Positions 1-10,222 of a stretch of 64,000 nucleotides of DNA are shown piece after piece (within the stretch, counting starts at the first letter, position 1; every line of letters begins with the position of its first letter). The stretch covers positions 1-64,000 of the forward strand of contig JACRNL010000005.1 of the NCBI GenBank assembly GCA_016234935.1, in the 5' to 3' direction. The position numbers were made by a program, and so were the translations under genes. Below the pieces are notes generated by a model. That model was not told where the DNA came from, made no database searches, and worked only from the letters and a program-made list of their open reading frames with translations. The DNA comes from Deltaproteobacteria bacterium (lineage in GTDB: Bacteria; Desulfobacterota; GWC2-55-46).

Positions 1-1631
1 ATGATGGTATTGTATGAGGCCGGCAGTTCGGGCTTTATGAGGCTCATCCCCCCCCTGCAAACCTCTCCGGTGGAGCCGTTTATGGTAATCTTCCCGCCCT
101 CCGGCACACTGGCGCCGCCCACGGAGACGGTCTTTGCCTCATAGTCTATCGCCAGGTCTTCGCACCCGACCACGCAGCACTTGCCCCAGCCTCTGGCTAC
201 CACCGCCGCGTGGGAGGTCTTGCCGCCCGTGGCCGTCAGTATCCCCTTTGCCGCGTGCATGCCGCCGACGTCCTCAGGGGAGGTCTCTTTTCTGACGAGT
301 ATCACGCTTTTGCCCTGCGCCGTCCAGGCCTCCGCGTCCTTCGCGCTGAAGACTACCGCGCCGGAGGCCGCGCCGGGAACGGCGGCTATGCCGGTCGCAA
401 ACAGGTTTTTCTGGAGTTCTTCGTGCGGTATGGCCGGATCTATGACCGGGTAAAAAAGGCCTTCTATGTCTTTGTCGGTGATTCTGAGAAGGGCGTCCTC
501 TTTGGTGATGAGCCTGTCCTTTACCATGTCCACGGCTATCTGGAAAGAGGCCATCGGGGAGCGCTTTCCCGTCCTGCACTGGAGGATATAGAGCTTGCCT
601 TCTTCGATTGTGAACTCTATGTCCTGCATCTCCTTGTAGTGCTTCTCAAGCACGTTCCTTACCTTGCACAATTCCTTGTATATCTCAGGCATGAGCTTGC
701 CGAGGTCGCCGAGATGCATCGGCGTGCGGATGCCTGCCACCACGTCCTCGCCCTGCGCGTTCATGAGGATGTCGCCGTAGAATTCGTCCGCGCCTGTATT
801 TGGCTCTCTTGTGAAGCATACGCCTGTGCCGGAATTATCGCCCTTGTTGCCGAAGACCATCTGGACGATGCTCACCGCCGTGCCGAGCAGGCCGTTGATC
901 TTTTCAAGCTGCCTGTAAGTCACGGCCTTTTCCGCCATCCACGAGCCGATTACCGCGCCTATCGCGCCCCAGAGCTGTTCGTGGGGGTCCTGCGGAAAAT
1001 CCTTGCCGGTGTGCTCTTTATACACGGCCTTAAGGCGCGCTATCAGCTCCGCCATCTCCTCTTCGTTCACGTCCGTGTCATGGACAAAACCCTTCCTGAG
1101 ATTGAGCCTGGGCTTGGTGCGCCGTTCCTTTACGTCGTCGAATTCATCGTTGAACTTTTCCTTTGGCACTCCCATGGCGGTCGAGCCGTACATGACGATA
1201 AAGCGCCTGTACGCGTCAAGGGCGAATCTCTTATTGGCGGTCTTTCTCGCCAGGCCCTCGACGGACCGGTCGTTAAGCCCCAGATTCAATATCGTCTCCA
1301 TCATGCCCGGCATGGACCTGGCCGCTCCGGAGCGAACCGACACCAGCAGCGGGTCTTCCGGGTCTCCGAGCCTTTTGCCGGTCATCTTCTCAAGGCGGGC
1401 GAGGTTTTTATCAAGCTCCTCGGCAAAGCCCTTTGGCATCTTCTTGCCGTTCTTGTAATAATAATCGCAGACTTCCGTTGTGACGGTATACCCAGCCGGA
1501 ACAGGCAGGCCGATGTTGGTCATCTCGGCAAGCCCGGCGCCCTTGCCGCCGAGCAGGTCCTTCATGTTCCCCCTGCCCTCGGCCTTTCCGCCGCCGAAAT
1601 AGTAGATATACTTGTTTTTTTTCGTAGCCAT
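1..1631 (-). CDS. ppdK: Pyruvate, phosphate dikinase (N-terminal part; runs off the left edge of the window)
   Basis: Minus-strand translation MATKKNKYIYYFGGGKAEGRGNMKDLLGGKGAGLAEMTNIGLPVPAGYTVTTEVC..., later GGKTSHAAVVARGWGKCCVVGC phosphohistidine motif. Not in the supplied ORF track because it is open at the edge. Confidence 0.95.
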   Translation of the reverse strand, partial: MATKKNKYIYYFGGGKAEGRGNMKDLLGGKGAGLAEMTNIGLPVPAGYTVTTEVCDYYYKNGKKMPKGFAEELDKNLARLEKMTGKRLGDPEDPLLVSVRSGAARSMPGMMETILNLGLNDRSVEGLARKTANKRFALDAYRRFIVMYGSTAMGVPKEKFNDEFDDVKERRTKPRLNLRKGFVHDTDVNEEEMAELIARLKAVYKEHTGKDFPQDPHEQLWGAIGAVIGSWMAEKAVTYRQLEKINGLLGTAVSIVQMVFGNKGDNSGTGVCFTREPNTGADEFYGDILMNAQGEDVVAGIRTPMHLGDLGKLMPEIYKELCKVRNVLEKHYKEMQDIEFTIEEGKLYILQCRTGKRSPMASFQIAVDMVKDRLITKEDALLRITDKDIEGLFYPVIDPAIPHEELQKNLFATGIAAVPGAASGAVVFSAKDAEAWTAQGKSVILVRKETSPEDVGGMHAAKGILTATGGKTSHAAVVARGWGKCCVVGCEDLAIDYEAKTVSVGGASVPEGGKITINGSTGEVCRGGMSLIKPELPASYNTI

Positions 1632-1765
1632 CCCGCCCCCCGAATATCAATCCCTGTAAAAGGGAATTTTTAACCGTGTCCTGTCTTGCAAAGCCCATAA
1701 AGATTAACAAAAAAGGGGAATAAAGTCATCTTAAAATTTGCCGCCCGCCTTTTTTGAAAAAAAGG

Positions 1766-1876
1766 GCGCTGCGCACGGCAAAAGTCTAAAATGATACACT
1801 TTCAGGCTTTGCTCACCGCAGGTGCTGCGCACGGCTAAAGCCTGAAATGATACACTTTCAGGCTTTGCTCGCCGCA
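1766..1876. repeat. Two tandem hairpin units of repeat family R2 (CTGCGCACGGCTAAAG...CTTTNNGCC-GCAGG)
   Basis: gctgcgcacggcaaaagtctaaaatgatacactttcaggctttgctcaccgcaggt followed by gctgcgcacggctaaagcctgaaatgatacactttcaggctttgctcgccgcaggc; related to 25793-25848 and 49781-49988. Confidence 0.8.
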
Positions 1877-1953
1877 GGCGGCCAAAAAACTTTAATTTCA
1901 AAAACGCTCGCGCCTGCGGGGTCAACCCGGGCTTGTTTTCAGCCGACCCGGCC

Positions 1954-2958
1954 TCACTCGCCCTTCAGATCCCTGTTCATAAGTTCAAAGACCGCGTCCC
2001 TTGCCCCTTTGCCTTCGTAAAGCACGTCGTAGACGGCGGAGGTGATGGGCATATCCACAGAGGCGGACGCGGCCAGCGACCGGGCGGCCTTTGAGGTCTT
2101 TACACCCTCGGCGACCATTGTCATGCCCTTTGTTATCTCATCTATGCGTTTGCCCTGCCCTATGGCGACCCCTACGGAATAGTTCCTGCTGAGCGGCCCG
2201 GTGCAGGTAAGAACAAGGTCTCCCATGCCCGAAAGGCCGGAAAAGGTAAGCGGGTTTGCCCCCATCCTCACGCCGAGCCTCGTCATCTCGGCAAGCCCCC
2301 TTGTAATCAGCGCGGCGCGCGCGTTGTGGCCGAGCTTGAGGCCGTCGGAGATGCCCGACGCGATGGCCATGACGTTTTTAAGCGCGCCGCCAAGCTCCAC
2401 GCCGATGACGTCCGCGTTGGTGTAGACGCGGAAGTATGGCGTAGAAAAGGCCTTTTGCACCGTTACCCCGGCCCTGGCCGACAATGACGCCACGGTCGCC
2501 GCCGCGGGCAGCTTTAAGGCCACTTCCGTCGCAAAGGTCGGCCCGGAGAGCACGACTATGCCGTCGTGGCTGACGCCTTTTAAGGCGTCATTCAGGATGC
2601 CCGTAGCCGTAAGGCCGGTAGCCTCTTCCATGCCCTTTGTCGCGCTGACGATAACGGCGTCTTTGGAGATAAAAGACCGCGCCTCGTTAAAAACAGCGCG
2701 CAGGCCGTGCGAAGGCACGGCGCTAAGGACGATGAATGCGCCGCCAAGCGTATCTTTGAATTCCCTGCATGGCGTGAGGTTTGATGGAAGTTTAACGCCG
2801 GGCAGAAAGGTCCTGTTCTCGCCGGTTTTGGCTATCTCCTCAAAGACCTCAGGCTCCCGCACCCAGAGCTTTACGTCAAAGCCCTTGCCCGCAAGCAGGG
2901 CCGCCAGCGTGGTTCCCCAGCTTCCGGCCCCCAGAACGCCTATTTTCCATGTTTGCAT
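1954..2958 (-). CDS. gpsA: NAD(P)H-dependent glycerol-3-phosphate dehydrogenase
   Basis: MQTWKIGVLGAGSWGTTLAALLAGKGFDVKLWVRE... Rossmann start and family motifs. Confidence 0.95.
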   Translation of the reverse strand: MQTWKIGVLGAGSWGTTLAALLAGKGFDVKLWVREPEVFEEIAKTGENRTFLPGVKLPSNLTPCREFKDTLGGAFIVLSAVPSHGLRAVFNEARSFISKDAVIVSATKGMEEATGLTATGILNDALKGVSHDGIVVLSGPTFATEVALKLPAAATVASLSARAGVTVQKAFSTPYFRVYTNADVIGVELGGALKNVMAIASGISDGLKLGHNARAALITRGLAEMTRLGVRMGANPLTFSGLSGMGDLVLTCTGPLSRNYSVGVAIGQGKRIDEITKGMTMVAEGVKTSKAARSLAASASVDMPITSAVYDVLYEGKGARDAVFELMNRDLKGE

Positions 2959-3058
2959 GTTATAAGTCTCCTTCCCGTAAGGGCTTCCAAACCCGCCCCT
3001 ACCAGACGTGCGAGCACAGACGGGAATGACATCGGTTATTCAAACCCATGATGCGGCA

Positions 3059-3868
3059 TTAATCCTCGCCCTCTTTAAGCCTCTGCTCAATGGACTGCAA
3101 CTTTAAAATTATCACCGGCTTGTACGGATAATCCGGCAGGAGTTTTTTAAGCACGCCCTGCGCCTCGGCAAGGCGGCCCGTCTCCTCAAGCGCCCTTGCC
3201 TTGTTGAATTTGGCGTCAATGGCGGCCTTATGATCCGGGAACTTCTCGATTATCTCGTCATACCCTTCCATAGCGGTCTTGACGTCGCCTTCAAGGTAAT
3301 ATGTGTTTGCCGCTTCGATCTTCGCCTCGGCTATCATGTCCATGCTGCCGGTGGTCTTTATGATGTCGTCAAGTTCAATGCGCGCCTGCCTGAAGTCGTT
3401 CATCTTCACGTATTCCATGGCGATGAGGAACTTATACTCAGGGGCGTCAAGCGACGTGCTTTGCTTTAAAAGCCATTGATACTCCGCAAGGGCCTTCCGG
3501 TGGTCTCCGAAGTTTGAGTAAATCCCGGCAAGCTCCTTTTTCGCGAGCAGCGCCTCAGGGCTGTTCGGATAGACGAAAAACACGGCGCGAAAGGCGCTTA
3601 TCGCCCTTTTCCTGTCGTGGAAGTAGTTGTTGAAGATAATGCCTATCTTATATTGGCTTTTCGGGGCGTATTCACTGCCGGGGAAGTCATTGGTTATGGT
3701 GTAATATCTCTTCAGGGCTTCAACATACTCGCCCTGGCTCAAAAGCTCCTCAGCCCTGTCATAGTCCTTTGCCGCCGGGTCCTTGGCGCACCCGGCAAAG
3801 AGACAAAGGCAGATGAGGAAGGTAATGAAAAGAACGGGCCTCTTGCTGTTTCGTGCATGTATGCGCAT
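3059..3868 (-). CDS. TPR lipoprotein, BamD/YfiO-like
   Basis: Lipobox LFAGC, then DYDRAEELLSQGEYVEALKRYYTITNDFPGSEYAPKSQYKIG TPR pattern. Confidence 0.75.
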   Translation of the reverse strand: MRIHARNSKRPVLFITFLICLCLFAGCAKDPAAKDYDRAEELLSQGEYVEALKRYYTITNDFPGSEYAPKSQYKIGIIFNNYFHDRKRAISAFRAVFFVYPNSPEALLAKKELAGIYSNFGDHRKALAEYQWLLKQSTSLDAPEYKFLIAMEYVKMNDFRQARIELDDIIKTTGSMDMIAEAKIEAANTYYLEGDVKTAMEGYDEIIEKFPDHKAAIDAKFNKARALEETGRLAEAQGVLKKLLPDYPYKPVIILKLQSIEQRLKEGED

Positions 3869-3998
3869 GGTGAAAAAGTTTTTTAGATAGCACGCTGGAC
3901 GCTTGAATACAGCTCTTTCCAGCGTCCTTGTTTCAGTCGAAATTTGGTTCCGTGATTGTGGCCTGTTCTGGCATCGAAATCAAATTCTTTTCAGGTTT

Positions 3999-5219
3999 CT
4001 ATGTTTGCGATTTAATAAGTTTCAGTGAGCGATTTAGCTGCAACAATAGTATCGACTGAACCCCTTTGGGCGTTAAATAGAAATGATTGTCAACCTTTGC
4101 CAAAAATTGCAACTCGCAAGCATAATTTGAATATATATAAGTGGCGGTTTTGCGAGCTTTATCCGCTTTCCAAGTTTGCTCTTTACCGACTGATTTTACA
4201 AAATAATTTTGAATCGAATTAATTGCCACAGGGTATGTATTTTTTGCTAATATAAAAACCGCTTCAACAAGCGATAAAATCGTATATGTTACTGAAGAAA
4301 AGAAGGGGGTTTCTTTTGCAAAGTCCGATAACAATTCAATTTGTTTATCGTTAAACCTATCATCTATTATGCCATTGCCACTTCCTAAAAAAGTACTTCC
4401 AAAATCCGTCAAGAAAAATTTGTTTTTGAATTTAGTGGCAAGATTTAGTTGTGCCGCAATTGACAGGCGATTTCTTATAGTTTTGTGAGATTTACCTTCA
4501 ATTTTAGAAATTTCTTCAATTCCCCTGCCCTGAGACAAAAATTGCAATGTGGTTTTCAGAAGACCCAGTCTGACAACGCCATAATCACCTGATTGAATTT
4601 TTAAAAAATATGAGCGCTCCTTGAAGTTTTCATAATATTTAGAAAGTATAAATTCTGGCCTGTATGTTAGCAGTTGAATAAATTCTTTTTTACATCTTTC
4701 TACATCTCTATTTTTACAATCTGTAACTAAAATAATCTTTCTGATGTTAGAATTTATAAGTTTGTGCTGTTCTTGCAGTTCCCTAAGATTTTCAAAATAA
4801 CCGTTTATTTGATTAACTATGTCGCTGTAAAAACCAACCGCCTTCAACTCAATAAGAAATAATTCGTCTTTATAAAGATAGAGCAAGTCGAGCTTGCCGG
4901 ATTGCACGATTTTTTGTCTGGCAACAAGACTTAAATCCGCAGCATTTATATTAAGAAGTTCCGCTAAAATAGCTTTGTCACTACTCAGAATGTCTTCAAT
5001 TATTTTTTCTGAAATTAAGCTATTCTTCTTAAATACCTCATATTCGTCACTCGTTTTTGAATCACAATCACAACATACAAAATCTCCATACGGATAATTA
5101 AGCCTGTTAGCTTTCCGCGTTTTAATATCATTGCCGTCCGACACACGGTTTGCAAACAGGCCAGAACCAAAAGATACATCTTTTCCACAATGATTACATA
5201 TTTCTACCTCACGAGGCAT
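3999..5219 (-). CDS. Putative restriction endonuclease (N-terminal Cys zinc-binding motif, PD-(D/E)XK-like GKLDLLYLYKDELFLIELKAVGF, C-terminal HTH-like region)
   Basis: CNHCGK...CCDCD cysteines; D-x(n)-ELK motif; adjacent to a methyltransferase fragment; visibly AT-rich relative to neighbours. Confidence 0.6.
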   Translation of the reverse strand: MPREVEICNHCGKDVSFGSGLFANRVSDGNDIKTRKANRLNYPYGDFVCCDCDSKTSDEYEVFKKNSLISEKIIEDILSSDKAILAELLNINAADLSLVARQKIVQSGKLDLLYLYKDELFLIELKAVGFYSDIVNQINGYFENLRELQEQHKLINSNIRKIILVTDCKNRDVERCKKEFIQLLTYRPEFILSKYYENFKERSYFLKIQSGDYGVVRLGLLKTTLQFLSQGRGIEEISKIEGKSHKTIRNRLSIAAQLNLATKFKNKFFLTDFGSTFLGSGNGIIDDRFNDKQIELLSDFAKETPFFSSVTYTILSLVEAVFILAKNTYPVAINSIQNYFVKSVGKEQTWKADKARKTATYIYSNYACELQFLAKVDNHFYLTPKGVQSILLLQLNRSLKLIKSQT

Positions 5220-5628
5220 AATTAAATCTCCTCATCTTTTCCTGCAAATCAAAACCTGCCGCATTACGGTTAAGTTCCTGTGCGGCAACAAGGGTTGTCC
5301 CGCTTCCAACAAACGGATCTATAACAAGTTCGCCCTCATGGGTAAAAAGTTCTATTACCTTTTTGGCCAGAGTTATCGGAAAAGTCGCAGGATGAATACT
5401 CTTGTTGCGTATATCCCTGCTTTCATAAAAAAATTGCCACACGCCAATTTGACTCTTTAACCATTCTTTGGCGGTCATACAATTGATATGCGTAAGGGGA
5501 CATTTGCAGGTTCGTACAGAAGCTATATCCAACTTTGCGCCATAAGCCACAGTTGACTCTTTGACACTTTTTACTGATTTCTTTTTAACCTTTTTCTTTT
5601 CATCTATTGCATAAACTGCTTTTGCCAT
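5209..5628 (-). pseudogene. Truncated DNA methyltransferase (retains AdoMet motif DPFVGSGTTLVAAQ, lacks any catalytic (S/D/N)PPY motif)
   Basis: 139 aa ending ...DPFVGSGTTLVAAQELNRNAAGFDLQEKMRRFNYAS*; no catalytic motif before the stop, which overlaps the next ATG. Confidence 0.65.
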
Positions 5629-5659
5629 AATCCCCCGCTTGCCGCAATTTTTACGAGCC

Positions 5660-8125
5660 TCACTCCACTATCTCCGCCTCTTCTACGTCCGCCTCGCCGT
5701 TGTCTTCTTCCTTTTCGGCTATGGGAGCTATGCCGGTTATCTTTTCGTCTTTTTCTATGTCCATCAGGCGCACGCCCTGGGTGTTTCTTCCTATGACGGC
5801 TACGGACTTCATGACTATACGGATTATCTTGCCGGCGGAGGTCGTTATCATCAGCTCGTCGGAGTCCTTGACCTTGACGATGCCGGCGACAGGGCCGTTC
5901 TTCTCGGTTATCTTGATGTTTATGACGCCGCTTCCGCCCCTGTGCGTGTCCCTGTATTCGTCAAATTCCGTCCTCTTGCCGTAGCCCTTTTCCGTGACGG
6001 TCAGGACTGTGGCGCCGGCCTCGACCGTTTCCATGGACACGACCTCGTCGCCGCCTGAGAGCTTTATGCCCTTAACGCCCCTTGCCTGACGGCCCATCTC
6101 CCGCACCTCTTCCTCGTGGAACCTGATGGCCTGCCCCTGGCGCGTGCCGAGGAACAGGTCTGTCTTGCCGTCGGTAAGGCGGGCGGAGATGAGGCTGTCT
6201 CCTTCGTCGAGGTTTACGGCGATAAGGCCGCCGGAGCGGATGCTTGAAAAGGCCATGAGGTCGCTCTTTTTGATGACCCCGAACTTCGTGGCCATGACGA
6301 TATACCTGTCCGGCGTGAATTCGCGCACCGGCAGATAGGCCGTTATCTTCTCATCCTGCGCGAGGTTGAGGATATTGACGATGGCCTTGCCCTTTGCGAC
6401 CCTTCCGGCCTGCGGTATGTCATAGACCTTCAGGGCGAATGCCTTGCCCCTGTCCGCGAAAAAGAGTATATCGCTGTGCGTGGAGGCCACGAAGAGGTTA
6501 GAGACAAAATCCTCCTCTTTTGTGGTCATGCCCATCTTGCCCTTGCCGCCGCGCCTCTGCTGCTTAAACAGGCTCGTAGGGTTTCTCTTGATATAGCCTC
6601 CCGAGGAGATGGTCACGACCATGTCCTCCTCGGCGATGATGTCCTCAAGGGTTATCTCGCCGCTCTCCTCGACTATCTTCGTCCTTCTTGCGTCGCCGTA
6701 TCTTTCCTTTATTTCCTTTAATTCCGTTACGATGACGTTCATAAGAAGGACGTCGCTTGCAAGTATCTCCTCAAGCGACTTGATAAGCTTCAGGGTTTCC
6801 TTATACTCCTCTATTATCTTGTCCCTCTCAAGGGCCGTAAGCCGCTGGAGGCGCATCTCCAAAATGGCCGTTGCCTGTATATCGGAAAGACCGAACTTCG
6901 CCATGAGGCCGGTCTTGGCGTCCGCCGGAGACTTCGAAGCGCGGATGAGCTTGATGACCGCGTCAAGGTTGTCAAGGGCTATCCTGAGGCCGTCCAATAT
7001 ATGCAGGCGCGCCTTTGCCTTTTTAAGCTCAAAGACGGTCCTTCTCGTGACGACCTCGCGCCTGAACTTCACGAACTCCTTTAAAAGCGAGGCAAGGGGC
7101 AGCACCTTTGGCTGGCCGTCGACGATGGCAAGGTTGATTATCCCGAAGGTCGTCTTCATCTGGGTGTGCAGATAGAGGTTATTGAGTATCACCTCGGCCA
7201 CCTCGTCCCTTTTAAGCTCGACGACGACCCTCATGCCGTCGCGGTCCGACTCGTCCCTCACGTCTGAGATGCCTTCAATCCTCTTATCCCTCACAAGGTC
7301 GGCGATGCTTTCTATGAGCCGCGCCTTGTTGACCATGTAGGGTATCTCTGTAATGACTATCGCCTGTCTGTTCGTGCGCGGGTTCTTTTCTATGCTGGCC
7401 CTGGCGCGAAGCTGTATTATGCCCCTGCCGGTCTCGTAAGCGTCCCTGATGCCCTTTGTCCCGTGGATAAAGGCCGCCGTTGGAAAGTCCGGCCCGGGTA
7501 TGATCTTAAGCAGATCCTTCGAACCCGCCTCAGGATGCTTGATGATATGGATAAGGGCGTCTATTATCTCCGTGAGGTTATGCGGCGGCATATTGGTGGC
7601 CATGCCCACGGCAATGCCGGATGAGCCGTTCACGAGCAGGTTCGGAAAGGCCGCCGGCAGGACAAGCGGCTCCTGCTGGCTGCCGTCGTAGTTAGGCCCG
7701 AAGTCGACGGTCTCTTTGTCTATGTCCTTTAAAAGCTCTCCGGCAAGGCGCGCCATGCGGACTTCCGTGTATCTCATGGCCGCCGGCGGGTCGCCGTCTA
7801 TCGAGCCGAAGTTTCCCTGCCCGTCTATGAGCGGATAGCGGAGCGAGAAGTCCTGCACCATCCTCGTGATGGCGTCGTAGATGGCCGAGTCGCCGTGGGG
7901 GTGGTATTTACCCATGACGTCTCCGACCACGCGGGCGGACTTCTTATAGGGCTTGTTCCACTCGACCCCCATCTCGTGCATGCCGAAGAGTATCCTCCTG
8001 TGCACGGGCTTTAGGCCGTCGCGCACGTCTGGAAGGGCCCTGCCGACTATGACGGACATGGCATAGTCCAGATAGGACTTTTTCATCTCATCTTCTATAT
8101 AAACAGGCTTATGCTCCCCGGCCAT
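5660..8125 (-). CDS. gyrA: DNA gyrase subunit A
   Basis: [39 protein letters not shown]; 821 aa; gyrA beta-pinwheel C-terminus. Confidence 0.98.
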   Translation of the reverse strand: MAGEHKPVYIEDEMKKSYLDYAMSVIVGRALPDVRDGLKPVHRRILFGMHEMGVEWNKPYKKSARVVGDVMGKYHPHGDSAIYDAITRMVQDFSLRYPLIDGQGNFGSIDGDPPAAMRYTEVRMARLAGELLKDIDKETVDFGPNYDGSQQEPLVLPAAFPNLLVNGSSGIAVGMATNMPPHNLTEIIDALIHIIKHPEAGSKDLLKIIPGPDFPTAAFIHGTKGIRDAYETGRGIIQLRARASIEKNPRTNRQAIVITEIPYMVNKARLIESIADLVRDKRIEGISDVRDESDRDGMRVVVELKRDEVAEVILNNLYLHTQMKTTFGIINLAIVDGQPKVLPLASLLKEFVKFRREVVTRRTVFELKKAKARLHILDGLRIALDNLDAVIKLIRASKSPADAKTGLMAKFGLSDIQATAILEMRLQRLTALERDKIIEEYKETLKLIKSLEEILASDVLLMNVIVTELKEIKERYGDARRTKIVEESGEITLEDIIAEEDMVVTISSGGYIKRNPTSLFKQQRRGGKGKMGMTTKEEDFVSNLFVASTHSDILFFADRGKAFALKVYDIPQAGRVAKGKAIVNILNLAQDEKITAYLPVREFTPDRYIVMATKFGVIKKSDLMAFSSIRSGGLIAVNLDEGDSLISARLTDGKTDLFLGTRQGQAIRFHEEEVREMGRQARGVKGIKLSGGDEVVSMETVEAGATVLTVTEKGYGKRTEFDEYRDTHRGGSGVINIKITEKNGPVAGIVKVKDSDELMITTSAGKIIRIVMKSVAVIGRNTQGVRLMDIEKDEKITGIAPIAEKEEDNGEADVEEAEIVE

Positions 8126-8213
8126 CGCTCCTCCTTATATCAATATGACTACAAACTAACGGGCCAGGCCCGATAATAACCGTTCAAATGCCGATGCTAA
8201 CGGTAAAAAATTT

Positions 8214-8978
8214 TCAATATTTTTTGGTTTGCAGAACATATGTTGCTTGCTGATATACTGAGGAGAAAAGATTTATTGCTTGTCCGTTCAAGCGTTTCTC
8301 TGCCGCTTTGAAATATTTCTCATCAATTTCAACGCCAATAAATCTTCTATCCAAGTTGAGTGCAGCAACGCCTGTTGAACCAACACCCATAAACGGGTCA
8401 AACACTATATCGCCTTCTTTTGAAGCAAGCTTTATACAATGTTCTAAAACCCTAACTGGCTTTTGTGTTGGATGGTTCGGATCTTTTAGGCGCTCAAGGC
8501 CCATACATATAGGCGTTTCAATAAAATTGTGCATCTCGTTTTGTTTTGTGAAGTTCCACGTATGGTTTTTATTCCACATACACACGATAAGTTCGCAACT
8601 ATTCAAGAAACCTGCTCGGCGAATTTTGGGCGCGGGGTTTGTCTTGTGCCACACCATAAATTGAAAAGTATCAAATTCTGAGTCAAAAGCTTCGTGCCAC
8701 TTGCCGAGCAGATTATAACTCGTGAACGCAAAAATATTCCCCGTTGGTTTTAATATTCGCTTAAATTCTTTTACCCAATCACGCGGCACAAACTCCTTTT
8801 TATCCCAATCCGCCAAATCGTTATTTAATTCTTTACGCCACGATAACTTGATATTTCCGGTTGAGTATGGGCTTAAATTATAGGGCGGGTCGGTCAAAAT
8901 CAAATCCGCCGAGCTTTCGGGAATTGTTTTGATGTGTTCATAGCTATCCGCGAGATGGATTTGATATTGATCTTTCAT
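8214..8978 (-). CDS. Site-specific DNA methyltransferase (N4/N6, beta-type motif order: DPPY then FxGxG)
   Basis: ADLILTDPPYNLSPY ... GDIVFDPFMGVGSTGVAALNLDRRFIGVEIDEKYF. ATG at 8978 (MKDQYQIHLADSYEHIKTIPE) avoids the overlap of the longer listed ORF with the REase gene. Confidence 0.9.
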   Translation of the reverse strand: MKDQYQIHLADSYEHIKTIPESSADLILTDPPYNLSPYSTGNIKLSWRKELNNDLADWDKKEFVPRDWVKEFKRILKPTGNIFAFTSYNLLGKWHEAFDSEFDTFQFMVWHKTNPAPKIRRAGFLNSCELIVCMWNKNHTWNFTKQNEMHNFIETPICMGLERLKDPNHPTQKPVRVLEHCIKLASKEGDIVFDPFMGVGSTGVAALNLDRRFIGVEIDEKYFKAAEKRLNGQAINLFSSVYQQATYVLQTKKY

Positions 8979-8982
8979 AATT

Positions 8983-9792
8983 TTAGCCAAGATATGTTTT
9001 CTTAATTGAGTCCAAAGCTTCTTTGATAAGATATGCGCTTGACCGATACGCTTCCAAAATCCACTCATAACCCCTATCGTTTTGACAGACAAAATTCCAG
9101 AAACTCCGCCCGATCAAGAGTTCATCGTCGACGAAAAATTGGCGGACGCGCTCTTGTCGCCATGGCTTATCTTCGCCAAAACGATTATATGCGGTAGCAA
9201 AAAAAATTTGAATTTTCTTATCTTTTGGCAGGGTGTTAGACAATATCGCAAACTGTTCCAAAATTGCTTCTTTTTCTGAACGCGCTTTCTTGTTATCCAA
9301 ATCTCCGCCAATTTTTAGCTCAATAAGATAATGGTTATTTGTTTCTTTATCAATTAAATAGTAATCGCTGTCGTGGCGTTTGATGACTTCATTTTTGCCG
9401 TTCTTGTGCGTTCGCAAAACTTGATAGTCGGACACTTCCGGTTTTTTCTCTCGACGCTTATATTTTTCCAAAAGCTCGGCAATAATCCTTGTTTGGTCAT
9501 TGCTCAGCGGCCCCTCAACATTTCGTTTTATTTCAAAAGAAAGTTTAGCGATGTTGATTGCCAAACTCTCAAGCATATTTCCAAGCGAGCTATCCAAGGA
9601 CCGAACGAGCGCGGCATAATATTGAACATCTTTTCCAAGCGCCTCGATAAAAACATTATGGACTTTCATGTTGATAATTCCTTCCAGATTATCAACTTCA
9701 CCTTCGTGTCGCGCTCTAAAGCCCTCAGCGTAGGATTCTACCGCCGTATGGACTAGTGCTTGTATTGCTTTTTTCTCTGTAAGATTTTTCAT
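8983..9792 (-). CDS. Type II restriction endonuclease, TdeIII/MjaII-like
   Basis: HDSDYYLIDKETNNHYLIELKIGGDLDNKKARSEKEAILEQFAILSN (D...ExK catalytic pattern) immediately upstream of the methyltransferase. Confidence 0.75.
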   Translation of the reverse strand: MKNLTEKKAIQALVHTAVESYAEGFRARHEGEVDNLEGIINMKVHNVFIEALGKDVQYYAALVRSLDSSLGNMLESLAINIAKLSFEIKRNVEGPLSNDQTRIIAELLEKYKRREKKPEVSDYQVLRTHKNGKNEVIKRHDSDYYLIDKETNNHYLIELKIGGDLDNKKARSEKEAILEQFAILSNTLPKDKKIQIFFATAYNRFGEDKPWRQERVRQFFVDDELLIGRSFWNFVCQNDRGYEWILEAYRSSAYLIKEALDSIKKTYLG

Positions 9793-10081
9793 AGCTATTT
9801 ATCTCAAATAATTCTACCACAAAAACGCTTATGACTTTGACGATTTTCTCTGACGTCTTAACGGTATGGCTTTGATTTTTCTAAATCTTCAACTCGGTTA
9901 GCAAGAATGATATCGAAAATTCCACGACTAAGCAATCTCAAAGTAAGTTTCGCATTCAAACCCCTTTCTCCACGCCGCAATGGCAAGAGGACAACGGCGC
10001 AGGCTTTGCCCGCAGGCGCGATTCGCCGCAATGCGAAAAAACGACGGCGCAGGCTTTGCCCGCCGCAGGCGCGGAAATGGC

Positions 10082-10110
10082 TTGACAACCTGCCTTGTTT
10101 TTTATATATT
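10082..10110 (+). promoter_or_regulatory. Sigma70-type promoter for the ZTP riboswitch transcript
   Basis: TTGACA (10082-10087), 17-nt spacer, TATATT (10105-10110). Confidence 0.7.
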
Positions 10111-10136
10111 AATATGCCGTATAAAAAACATATATC

Positions 10137-10222
10137 AGGGCTGTCCGTGACTGACGGAATCAAGGTGGACACCACCGGGGAACGGATGGATTATATGATG
10201 GATTAGCCGGCCGTCTGGGCAT
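10137..10222 (+). ncRNA. ZTP (ZMP/ZTP, pfl motif) riboswitch aptamer
   Basis: gggctgtCCGTGACTGACGGaatcaagGTGGacaCCACCGGGGAacggatgg...tagCCGGCCGTCTGGGCA matches the pfl signature (CGUGACUGrCGg; GG..ACCaCCGGGGA; CCGcCUGGGCA). Confidence 0.87.

Noticed and set aside
210-1673. 487-aa plus-strand ORF (MGGLAARGRQYPLCRVHAADVL...)
   Set aside because: It is antisense to ppdK, whose minus-strand translation has clear PPDK motifs; long shadow ORFs are expected in GC-rich DNA.
5639-6058. Plus-strand ORFs antisense to gyrA, mfd, uvrA, purA and others in the ORF track
   Set aside because: Low-complexity, no recognisable family, and fully opposite strongly conserved genes.
3999-9792. Prophage or integrative element around gyrA
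   Set aside because: No integrase, tRNA target, phage structural or replication genes; only R-M genes flank gyrA.
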